NCBI GenBank assembly: GCA_009779295.1
Contig: WREN01000015.1
Location: forward strand, 1-16,262
Length of the DNA: 16,262 nt
Origin: Oscillospiraceae bacterium
GTDB lineage: Bacteria > Bacillota > Clostridia > Oscillospirales > CAG-272
Reading direction: 5' to 3'
Both the position numbers and the translations under genes were made by a program. The notes under the pieces were generated by a model. It was not told where the DNA came from, did no database searches, and saw only the letters and a program-made list of their open reading frames with translations. Below are positions 6,802-13,519 of the stretch, piece by piece. Every line of letters begins with the position of its first letter. The first letter of the stretch is position 1.

Positions 6802-8070
6802 ATGGCGAAATTTTGCACAAACTGCGGAGCATCTTTAGGCGACGCCACTAAATTCTGCAACAAGTGCGGAGCGAAACAGGACGACGCGCCTCCTGTTCAG
6901 CAGGCACAACCACAGTATCAACAGCAGCAGACGTATCAGCAACCCTACGCGCCCACACGGAAGAAAAGCAAACTTCCGATAATCCTGGTTATTGTCGGTG
7001 TGGTTATGGTTGCCGTTATTGTGGGTGTTGTATTGCTTATCAACAGCGTATTGGGCATTTTAAGCAATACGGCGAAAGCGGATTATTACGAAATGGGAAA
7101 AGACCGGATACCGTCTGTTAAATACGTTCTCGGTGAGGAACGTAAGGTAACAGGGGTTAATACCTCGGCGAATGGCAAAGCGACCTCAAGGGAAATAATA
7201 TACGGGGTTCCCGGCTCGGAGCGTCGGGACGAGCTGTATCAGTATTATAGATATCTCGTCGAGAGCGATGGGTTTTACAATCTGACCGATATAGATTTCA
7301 ACAGTGAAAATAGCGGCGTCGTAGTAGTCGGACGCAATTCGGTTGAAAGCGGATATGAGATACAAATGCAATTGAAGTACGACACGGACGGCTATACCTT
7401 AACGATACTAAAACAGCCGGGAGGTATTACGCCATATGAAAATGAAAATGGAACGGAAAATTCTGACCCGGTGGGCAATAATCAAACGCCTGAACCGAAT
7501 AATAGCGGAGCGTCCGGCGCAGGCAACAATCAAACGCCCGATCCAAATAACAACAAAACGCCCGGAAACGGCAGCCTGACAAAAGATATATTTGATATTA
7601 TGAACGGCGGCACGTATCATATTAAAATGAGAGTTTTATCCGGCTGGGATGAAAGCGTCATGGAAATATACGCAAAAAACGGAATGACTTCCATGCTTAT
7701 GAACGTTGAAGATACTGATATGCGGGTGGTCGTTAAGGACGGTAAAAGCTACATAGTTATGGATGATTACGAGATGGTAATCGTGCAGGACGCAGATTCG
7801 GACGGCGATACGGAATATTTTGGCGATACGGAAAATATGACGTACATAGGCGAAGGTTCGGGCGAATTCTACGGAAGTATATATAGTTATGACGAATACA
7901 GGGACAATGACGGTTTGCAGTATTTCTATTATGTGGACGGCGGCGAATTGAAAGGTATACGTACCGTATCGGACGGCGATACAGTGGATGTAGTGATACT
8001 TGCCCTTGACAAAACTGTGCCCGATTACGTTTTCGATATTCCGTCAGATTATGAGATTTTGGAATATTAA
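6802..8070 (+). CDS. Zinc-ribbon membrane protein carrying the lipoprotein-type domain
   Basis: A 422-residue protein. Order of parts: zinc ribbon (C5, C8, C19, C22); Gln/Tyr/Pro-rich linker (about 30-52); basic RKKSK; one membrane helix (about 58-85); a small extracellular domain (about 92-212) with a Y-x-x-YRYLVESDGF motif that recalls the repeats of the 893-3868 protein; a low-complexity Asn/Pro/Thr linker (about 225-256) with two QTP(E/D)PN units; then a C-terminal domain (258-422) paralogous to the lipoprotein just upstream. It is therefore built from modules used elsewhere in the operon. Start: ATG 6802, with GGAGGA at 6787-6792. Ribbon inside and domains outside follow from the basic patch before the helix. 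Ligand and function are unknown. Confidence 0.87.
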   Translation: MAKFCTNCGASLGDATKFCNKCGAKQDDAPPVQQAQPQYQQQQTYQQPYAPTRKKSKLPIILVIVGVVMVAVIVGVVLLINSVLGILSNTAKADYYEMGKDRIPSVKYVLGEERKVTGVNTSANGKATSREIIYGVPGSERRDELYQYYRYLVESDGFYNLTDIDFNSENSGVVVVGRNSVESGYEIQMQLKYDTDGYTLTILKQPGGITPYENENGTENSDPVGNNQTPEPNNSGASGAGNNQTPDPNNNKTPGNGSLTKDIFDIMNGGTYHIKMRVLSGWDESVMEIYAKNGMTSMLMNVEDTDMRVVVKDGKSYIVMDDYEMVIVQDADSDGDTEYFGDTENMTYIGEGSGEFYGSIYSYDEYRDNDGLQYFYYVDGGELKGIRTVSDGDTVDVVILALDKTVPDYVFDIPSDYEILEY

Positions 8071-8096
8071 CATAATTATTAAGAGGGTGAAATGAT

Positions 8097-10595
8097 TTGG
8101 GAAATTCGCCTGTCGGAAAACTGAAAAACGCGCTTGAACGGCTTTACGCAAGCAAAAATCTTGTGGAGGAAGCCTTCTCGGAGTTTGAATCTCAGGATTT
8201 ACCCAAAGAAAACGAAACACTCCGCGAGAACGTCAGAATATTGACGGAAAAACTCGAAACTATCGAGAAAGCTTTAGCCGGGTTGGAAAACGAGTATGCT
8301 GTCCTTGAGGACAATTTCAGGGACGAGTTAGAGCGAAAGCACTCGGCTATGTTGAGTCAAAGCGACAAGCGTATGCAGGAATATTTTTCCGCGCGCCTTG
8401 AAGCCGAGACGAAAAGATTGAATAACCTGCAAACGCAGTTATACCGGCAGCTCGACCGCATTACATCCGATTTGCATGTTCTCGAAAGCGGCGAACGTGA
8501 GGAAATAACCGCCGAATTGAACGACCTGACCAAAAAAGTAAAGGGTCACGTCTGCGCCGCGCAGAAACGCGCTGACGAGGCGTGGGCGGAACTTTTCACC
8601 GATAAGACAAAAGCTATAGAAAATATGCAAGACCCCGAAATTGGAGATAAGGCTTTAAAGGTTGTGCGGAAATTTTTCAACTGGGAAACGTTTTTCGGAT
8701 TAAGGCTCGTAAGCAGTTTGGGCATATTGCTTATAATCATCGGCGTATTCACATTCGGCAGATATGTTTACCTACAGATGAGTAACCAAGCGCAATGTAT
8801 AACGATTTTCGCGCTCGGCTTATTATTTTTGATTGCCGGAGAAATCCTGAATAAAAAATGGCGCGGCGTATTCTCGCTCGCGCTTACTGCCGGAGGGTCG
8901 GGGATTTTATTTCTCGCTACGGCGCTGGGATATTTGACGCTTGAGGTTTTGCCGATGACGGCGGCATTGGGAATCTGTGCGGGCGTATCGGTTGTGACTT
9001 TCGTTCTGGCAATCAGGCACAATTCCCAAACAATTTCTATCTTCGCGCTTATCGGCGGATATCTCCCGATGCTTGCTCTTGAACCGGGATCGGATATTAT
9101 CATCTGGGGCGTAATTTATTTTACGATTTTAAATTTATTCTCACTTGCGCTCGCGACGCGCAAGAATTGGCGTTTGGCGCGTTTTATCGGACTTTTTTCA
9201 GGAATGATTTCTGAGTTTATCCTGATTTTTTACGGTAATCATTTGGACGTTGATATAGATTTAAAGATAATTATTATATCATCCATCGCGGTCGCGTATA
9301 TCGCCTACCTGATTATCCCCGTTTTCGGCGCGCTGTTCACGAAGTCTAAGATAAAACCCGCGGATATAGTTTTGCTTACTTTCAACGTCTTTTTCAGGTT
9401 CTTGCTCGGATTACTGGCAGTTTATGTGTATAGATTTGAAAAATTCGACGCGCTTGTGCCCGCGTTTATCGCTTTAAGTTGCATCATCATGGCTGTTTTA
9501 GCCGAACGCGGAAATTATAAATCCGTGCTTGAAAAGGATAAAGGTTCGCTGCGCGCTTTATTTTTCGTCACAAGCGTGACTTTCTCCGCTCTTATCGTGC
9601 TGTTCTGGTTCGACAGCGTATGGTTTTCGAGCGGCTGGCTTATCGAAGGCGTGGGGTTGCTTTTGTACGGGCTTTTAAGAAACCGCAAACGCTTTACGGT
9701 CGCAGGTTCGGTGATCGGAATTTTATGCGTGTTTGTATTCGTTCTGTTCAACGTTCCGGATTATACCAATTCATTATTTATCTGGCAGTATCTTTTGGTA
9801 ACGCTCGGAGCAATATCTGTCGCAATTATTTTAGCTGTTAAAACCATCCCGCAAAAACACAAAGATGTTCAGATTTATCAGTTCGCGGCGGCTTTCAATT
9901 TGTGGATATATTTTATCTATCTCTTCCAGAATCCGATTCTTGAATATTTCCGGAAATCCGTTGATATAATTATATTAATATGTATAACTTTCGGAATGGT
10001 TTACTCGTTCATATTGCCGCGGATACGCGCAGTCTACTGTGCCGGCGTACATACCGCAAGTATTTTTGTCGGAGTAATATCCGTGGTTTGGCTGTTTTGG
10101 TTCAACGCTTATTCGAGCGGAATTTTGCAGGAAAATCCGGAAATGTTAATTAAAATTATAGTGTTCATCCTGTATATCATAACAAATATAATCAGCGTAT
10201 TCTGGATGCGCGACCTGCTGCAATTCATGGTTTTGAAAAAAGCCCTGCCGCTCAAGTTTTACCCGCTTCTATTATCAGGATATTTCGTGCTGGCGGTTAC
10301 GCAGAATCTTGTTGTGCAGTTTGAGCTTCAGGCGTCGAGCATGATTTTAACGTTTATCTTCGGCTTTACAGCTCTTTGCTGGGTATTCTTCGGCTTCGCG
10401 AAACGTAACAATATAATCCGCGTGAGCGGGCTGAGCTTATCGTTTTTCACCGTAATAAAATTGTTTATTTTAGATCTGTCAGATTTAACAACGGAATTCA
10501 GAATAGTTTCATATTTTGTAATGGGTATCCTTCTTCTCGCGATTTCATTTATTTATCAGTATTTTAGCAAGAAATTGAAAAATAATGTACAATAA
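8097..10595 (+). CDS. DUF2339-family polytopic membrane protein with N-terminal coiled coil
   Basis: An 832-residue protein. Residues 1-190 are charged and heptad-rich (long coiled coil, cytoplasmic). After NWETFFGLRL (W196) come about 22 hydrophobic segments to the C terminus. The glycine-rich early membrane part (LVSSLGILLIIIGV, LTAGGSGILFLATALGYL, FALIGGYLPML) is characteristic of DUF2339 proteins, whose biochemical role is not established. The start is TTG 8097, eight bases after AGAGGGTG; the nearby ATG at 8092 is in another frame and stops after ten codons. It follows the preceding gene by 26 bases and ends the operon, so it may be the membrane core around which the single-pass zinc-ribbon proteins assemble (inference). 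Confidence 0.9.
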   Translation: MGNSPVGKLKNALERLYASKNLVEEAFSEFESQDLPKENETLRENVRILTEKLETIEKALAGLENEYAVLEDNFRDELERKHSAMLSQSDKRMQEYFSARLEAETKRLNNLQTQLYRQLDRITSDLHVLESGEREEITAELNDLTKKVKGHVCAAQKRADEAWAELFTDKTKAIENMQDPEIGDKALKVVRKFFNWETFFGLRLVSSLGILLIIIGVFTFGRYVYLQMSNQAQCITIFALGLLFLIAGEILNKKWRGVFSLALTAGGSGILFLATALGYLTLEVLPMTAALGICAGVSVVTFVLAIRHNSQTISIFALIGGYLPMLALEPGSDIIIWGVIYFTILNLFSLALATRKNWRLARFIGLFSGMISEFILIFYGNHLDVDIDLKIIIISSIAVAYIAYLIIPVFGALFTKSKIKPADIVLLTFNVFFRFLLGLLAVYVYRFEKFDALVPAFIALSCIIMAVLAERGNYKSVLEKDKGSLRALFFVTSVTFSALIVLFWFDSVWFSSGWLIEGVGLLLYGLLRNRKRFTVAGSVIGILCVFVFVLFNVPDYTNSLFIWQYLLVTLGAISVAIILAVKTIPQKHKDVQIYQFAAAFNLWIYFIYLFQNPILEYFRKSVDIIILICITFGMVYSFILPRIRAVYCAGVHTASIFVGVISVVWLFWFNAYSSGILQENPEMLIKIIVFILYIITNIISVFWMRDLLQFMVLKKALPLKFYPLLLSGYFVLAVTQNLVVQFELQASSMILTFIFGFTALCWVFFGFAKRNNIIRVSGLSLSFFTVIKLFILDLSDLTTEFRIVSYFVMGILLLAISFIYQYFSKKLKNNVQ

Positions 10596-10598
10596 TCC

Positions 10599-10626
10599 TT
10601 GACTTTTCAGCTGAATATGTTATAAT
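10599..10626 (+). promoter_or_regulatory. Promoter of the PLP-enzyme gene
   Basis: TTGACT (10599-10604), a 16-base spacer, and TATAAT (10621-10626) preceded by TG at 10618-10619, giving an extended -10. The spacer contains the perfect 10-base palindrome TTCAGCTGAA (10606-10615). The promoter starts just after the DUF2339 stop with no visible terminator between, so some read-through is likely. Confidence 0.7.
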
Positions 10627-10646
10627 AAGTGATATAAATATCACTT
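10627..10646. promoter_or_regulatory. Perfect 20-base palindromic operator candidate
   Basis: AAGTGATATAAATATCACTT is a 9-2-9 inverted repeat (arms AAGTGATAT/ATATCACTT) lying directly after the -10 and covering the expected transcription start. That is a classic place for a dimeric repressor. It lacks a T-run and is not a terminator. The regulator cannot be named from the window; sulfur or methionine control would fit the gene downstream. Confidence 0.6.
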
Positions 10647-10672
10647 AAAAACACGAAAAGGTGGACTAAAAT

Positions 10673-11839
10673 TTGTTCAAAAATGAAGAAGATGACGATA
10701 TTATTTTGACTCATTACGGTGAAAATCCGGCGGATTATTTCGGGGCGGCGATTCCGCCCATTTTTATGAATACGCTCCATGTAAGGGAAAAATTTGACGA
10801 TACATACGCCAAGGGATGCGGTGAAAATTCCAACTATAATTACGGGCGCGTATCAAATCCCACTGTAGAATACGCAGAAAAGAAACTCGCCGCGCTTGAA
10901 CGCGGCTGTAAAGCGTTGTGTTTTGCCTCCGGTATGGCGGCAATAACATCCGCTATATTAAATTCAACCAAAACGGGCGACCATATTATTTGCGTAATGA
11001 ACGCGTACGGTCCGACAAGGCAGTTCCTGTATGACATATGCCGGGGACGCTTCGGTATGAGCGTCACATTTGTCCGCGGAACCGATACCGCGGAAATCGA
11101 GGACGCGGTCCGTCCTGAAACGAAAATCATCATGCTTGAAAGCCCGACTTCCATCATGTTTGAAGTCGTCGATCTCGCCGCGATCTCACAAATAGCGCGC
11201 AAACACGGAATCATAACAATGATCGATAACACATACTGCACCCCTATATTCCAAAAACCTTTGGAGTTGGGGATCGATGTGTCAATACATACCGCTTCGA
11301 AATATTTCGGCGGTCACAGCGATATAATCGCAGGCGCGGCAATCGGCTCTGACCAAAAGTATATGGATAGGTTACATCACCACACCCGTACGCTTTACGG
11401 CGGAATCCTCGGGCCAATGGAGGCCTGGCTGATGCTGCGCGGGTTGCGGACTCTGCGCGTAAGGCTTGAGGCGCATCAAGCGGCTGCGATACAAGTCGCC
11501 GAATATCTTGAGAAACATCCTAAAGTGAGCGTCGTTCATTACCCGGGGCTTGCCTCTCATCCGCAGCGCGAATTAATCAAACGCCAGCAAACGGGGGCAA
11601 GCGGACTGATGAGCATAGAAATACCGGGCATTACCGAAAAAGTTAAGGCGGCGTTCGACAACTTAAAATTATTCCAGGCTGGACCGTCGTGGGGCGGATA
11701 TGAGAGCCTGCGAATATTCTGCGGCACCGCAAATGATGAATGGCTTGGCTGCAAGGATAACCTGATAAGGCTGCACGTCGGGCTTGAAGGCGCGGATAAT
11801 CTTATAGCCGATTTGGAAAATGCGTTGAAATTGTTGTAA
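10673..11839 (+). CDS. Cys/Met-metabolism PLP enzyme (cystathionine gamma-synthase / beta-lyase family)
   Basis: A 388-residue cytosolic enzyme of normal family length. Motifs present: YGRVSNPT (Y57, R59), SGMAAI (86-91), active-site Tyr in NAYGPTR (Y112), ESPTS (E156), the PLP-pyridine aspartate in IDNTYCTP (D185), and the Schiff-base lysine in HTASKYFGGHSD (K210). Members of this fold-type I family make or break cystathionine, or eliminate thiols from cysteine, homocysteine or methionine. The exact reaction cannot be settled from the sequence, so no symbol is given. Start is TTG 10673, eight bases after AAAGGTGG; no ATG is in frame nearby. The gene stands alone between its own promoter and a terminator. 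The 26-base leader past the palindrome is too short for a SAM riboswitch or T-box. Confidence 0.92.
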   Translation: MFKNEEDDDIILTHYGENPADYFGAAIPPIFMNTLHVREKFDDTYAKGCGENSNYNYGRVSNPTVEYAEKKLAALERGCKALCFASGMAAITSAILNSTKTGDHIICVMNAYGPTRQFLYDICRGRFGMSVTFVRGTDTAEIEDAVRPETKIIMLESPTSIMFEVVDLAAISQIARKHGIITMIDNTYCTPIFQKPLELGIDVSIHTASKYFGGHSDIIAGAAIGSDQKYMDRLHHHTRTLYGGILGPMEAWLMLRGLRTLRVRLEAHQAAAIQVAEYLEKHPKVSVVHYPGLASHPQRELIKRQQTGASGLMSIEIPGITEKVKAAFDNLKLFQAGPSWGGYESLRIFCGTANDEWLGCKDNLIRLHVGLEGADNLIADLENALKLL

Positions 11840-11849
11840 TTTCCCTTGG

Positions 11850-11891
11850 GGTAAAGAATAACTATAAACTATTCTTTACCTTGTATTTTTT
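11850..11891 (+). terminator. Rho-independent terminator after the PLP-enzyme gene
   Basis: A perfect 11-base stem, GGTAAAGAATA (11850-11860) and TATTCTTTACC (11870-11880), closes a 9-base loop and is followed by TTGTATTTTTT. It starts 11 bases after the stop codon. Confidence 0.8.
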
Positions 11892-11909
11892 ATGTCCGCG
11901 TGATACAAT
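11881..11909 (+). promoter_or_regulatory. Probable promoter of the APH-fold kinase gene
   Basis: TTGTAT (11881-11886), 17 bases, then TACAAT (11904-11909) with TG at 11901-11902 (extended -10). It overlaps the T-run of the preceding terminator, a compact arrangement. The downstream start lies 31 bases beyond the -10. Confidence 0.5.
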
Positions 11910-11939
11910 TATCTTATTATTTTTGTTTTGGAGGTATAA

Positions 11940-12833
11940 GTGGATAAATGGTATCAAGGTTTACTCGAATTTGCGGCAAAAAAATATGGTTTTGATGTAA
12001 ACACATTTAAAATAGAATACGGCAAAACATTCAATGATCCGTCAAGAGAAATTTTCACGTTCAATAAAGACGGCAAAAAATATATAATAGATTTCGAGCC
12101 AGATTATATTCCGCAAAGACGTCAAACGAGAGCTGAACTGGATTTCATCGCCTATTTGGCTGACAACAATATTAGCGTTGCTGTGCCTTTGAGCGCAAAT
12201 AACAGTGAACTTTGTATTACATACAAGAATTTTAATATTACTGTGTTTGAAATGGTTAGCGGATATTTTTTTGATAAAAACGATCCGAATAAATGGAATG
12301 ACAGAATATTCTTCAATTGGGGAAAATTGATGGGGGATATGCACCGGCTGGCGAAAGACTATAAACCTTCAAATAAATATATTGTACCGGATATATTTGA
12401 CAGGAATTATACAGGTTGGGGATCGTTCTTTGACTGTTTGAAAGAATATCCTGACGTTTATAAAGTCACGCAAGAATTGCTTGCCGAAATTCAAGATTTG
12501 ACGAAAGACAGAGATTCATATGGATTGATACATTGCGATATCCATCCGTATAATTTTTTAATCGACGGAGATCAAATCAAATTATTTGATTTTAACGACA
12601 ATATATACGCTTGGTTTGCTTTAGACATTGCCGTCGCGTTATATCACGGCTTGGATTGGGGAGGAAAAAATGACGCGGGACATGACTTTACAAAAGAAAT
12701 CACCGAAAATTTTTTGAAAGGTTATTTATCGGCGAATCATTTAAGCGATTTTTGCATTTCAAAAATACCTTTGTTTATGAAATACCGTCAGATATGTTTC
12801 CTTATAGAAACTGGTAGTTTATTAACAAATTAA
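11940..12833 (+). CDS. Aminoglycoside-phosphotransferase-fold kinase (choline / homoserine kinase-like)
   Basis: A 297-residue cytosolic protein with the APH-type kinase core. The catalytic loop reads LIHCDIHPYNFLID (H198, D200, N205), and the metal-binding DFG-equivalent is LFDFND (D217), followed by the family's DIAVALYH helix. The phosphate acceptor cannot be read off; relatives phosphorylate homoserine, choline, sugars or drugs, and nothing here points to antibiotic resistance. Start is GTG 11940, five bases after GGAGG (11930-11934). The C terminus (KYRQICFLIETGSLLTN) ends soon after a helix that continues in many relatives, so the gene may have lost a short tail. It is more AT-rich than the operons on either side, which may mean separate ancestry. 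Confidence 0.85.
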   Translation: MDKWYQGLLEFAAKKYGFDVNTFKIEYGKTFNDPSREIFTFNKDGKKYIIDFEPDYIPQRRQTRAELDFIAYLADNNISVAVPLSANNSELCITYKNFNITVFEMVSGYFFDKNDPNKWNDRIFFNWGKLMGDMHRLAKDYKPSNKYIVPDIFDRNYTGWGSFFDCLKEYPDVYKVTQELLAEIQDLTKDRDSYGLIHCDIHPYNFLIDGDQIKLFDFNDNIYAWFALDIAVALYHGLDWGGKNDAGHDFTKEITENFLKGYLSANHLSDFCISKIPLFMKYRQICFLIETGSLLTN

Positions 12834-12850
12834 TCACCAATTTTATTTTC

Positions 12851-12870
12851 GGTTATGCTATGATATAACC
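12851..12870 (+). promoter_or_regulatory. Inverted repeat around an extended -10, ahead of the GyrI-like gene
   Basis: GGTTAT (12851-12856) and ATAACC (12865-12870) flank TATGAT (12859-12864), which has TG two bases upstream (12856-12857). A second palindrome, TTACGTAA, lies at 12876-12883. No good -35 is visible at the right distance, so this may be an activator- or repressor-controlled promoter. Support is moderate. Confidence 0.35.
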
Positions 12871-12916
12871 AAGGATTACGTAACCCTGAAAATAAAATAA
12901 ATTGGAGATAGTAAAT

Positions 12917-13471
12917 ATGGAAAAGATTATTGACAAAGTAATTATTGAGGGTGTTGAATTTACCGTCATTGAAAAAGAAAAAACAATTTATGCGGGAGCG
13001 TATTCTGTTGCGCCGGATTTGAATTCAGAACCGAATTTTGAAGGATGTCTGACAGATGAGGAGGTTATTAATACCGTCAAAGACAGCGTAACGCCTGACT
13101 GCCTGCTTGTTTTAAGTATTGATTACGCGCTTGACCGCGACATCGCGGAAAGACCTTTCGCAATGCTTCGTGGGCAGGAAACGACGAACCCGACTCAGCC
13201 TGAGGGTATTTACGTTTTGGAAGCAGAACCCACAACGCTTATCAAAGTACAATCCACAGACGCCGCTTGGGCGTTGACTAAAAAACTGAACGGATTGGAA
13301 AACCCGCAATGGCATATGGCGCCGTTATTTACGTTGATACGAAGCATTTTCGAAAGCGAAAAATATGGATATGAATTGAACATCTGCAAACAAAACGGCA
13401 ATGAGGAAACGGAATACTATTATTTTAACGGAGATAAATACGTGACCGTTCCGGTAAAGAAAATAAAATAA
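12917..13471 (+). CDS. Probable GyrI-like / effector-binding domain protein
   Basis: A 184-residue protein with no DNA-binding region, signal or membrane segment. Its pattern fits stand-alone GyrI-like (AraC effector-binding, SOUL-like) domains: a first strand FTVIEKEKTIYAGAYSV, a middle strand YALDRDIAERPFAMLRG, a 'bound-to-be-tolerable' strand EGIYVLEAEPTTLIKVQS followed by a helix, and a C-terminal helix plus ESEKYGYELNICKQ strand. Members bind small hydrophobic ligands or inhibit gyrase; the ligand here is unknown. The ATG at 12917 is nine bases after GGAG; a TTG at 12902 lies within that ribosome site and is rejected. It has its own promoter region and ends 11 bases before a strong terminator. 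Family assignment is from pattern only. Confidence 0.7.
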   Translation: MEKIIDKVIIEGVEFTVIEKEKTIYAGAYSVAPDLNSEPNFEGCLTDEEVINTVKDSVTPDCLLVLSIDYALDRDIAERPFAMLRGQETTNPTQPEGIYVLEAEPTTLIKVQSTDAAWALTKKLNGLENPQWHMAPLFTLIRSIFESEKYGYELNICKQNGNEETEYYYFNGDKYVTVPVKKIK

Positions 13472-13482
13472 TAACCTGACAA

Positions 13483-13517
13483 AAAAGGCGCGATTTTAAT
13501 TTTTAATCGCGCCTTTT
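13483..13517. terminator. Bidirectional terminator between convergent genes
   Basis: AAAAGGCGCGATT (13483-13495) and AATCGCGCCTTTT (13505-13517) form a perfect 13-base stem with a 9-base loop. A-tracts on one side and T-tracts on the other let it stop transcription from both the GyrI-like gene and the minus-strand operon, whose last stop codon is at 13520-13522. Confidence 0.88.
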
Positions 13518-13519
13518 AT

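Noticed and set aside
8092..8126. ATG at 8092 as the start of the DUF2339 gene
   Set aside because: It is in a different frame and reaches a stop after ten codons; the TTG at 8097 opens the long frame with a suitable ribosome site.
10627..10672. SAM riboswitch or T-box ahead of the Cys/Met-family gene
   Set aside because: The leader is only about 40 bases and contains just the palindrome; these RNAs need far more sequence.
11940..12833. Aminoglycoside resistance gene
   Set aside because: The kinase core is shared by many housekeeping and metabolic kinases; nothing in the sequence or neighbours indicates antibiotic modification.
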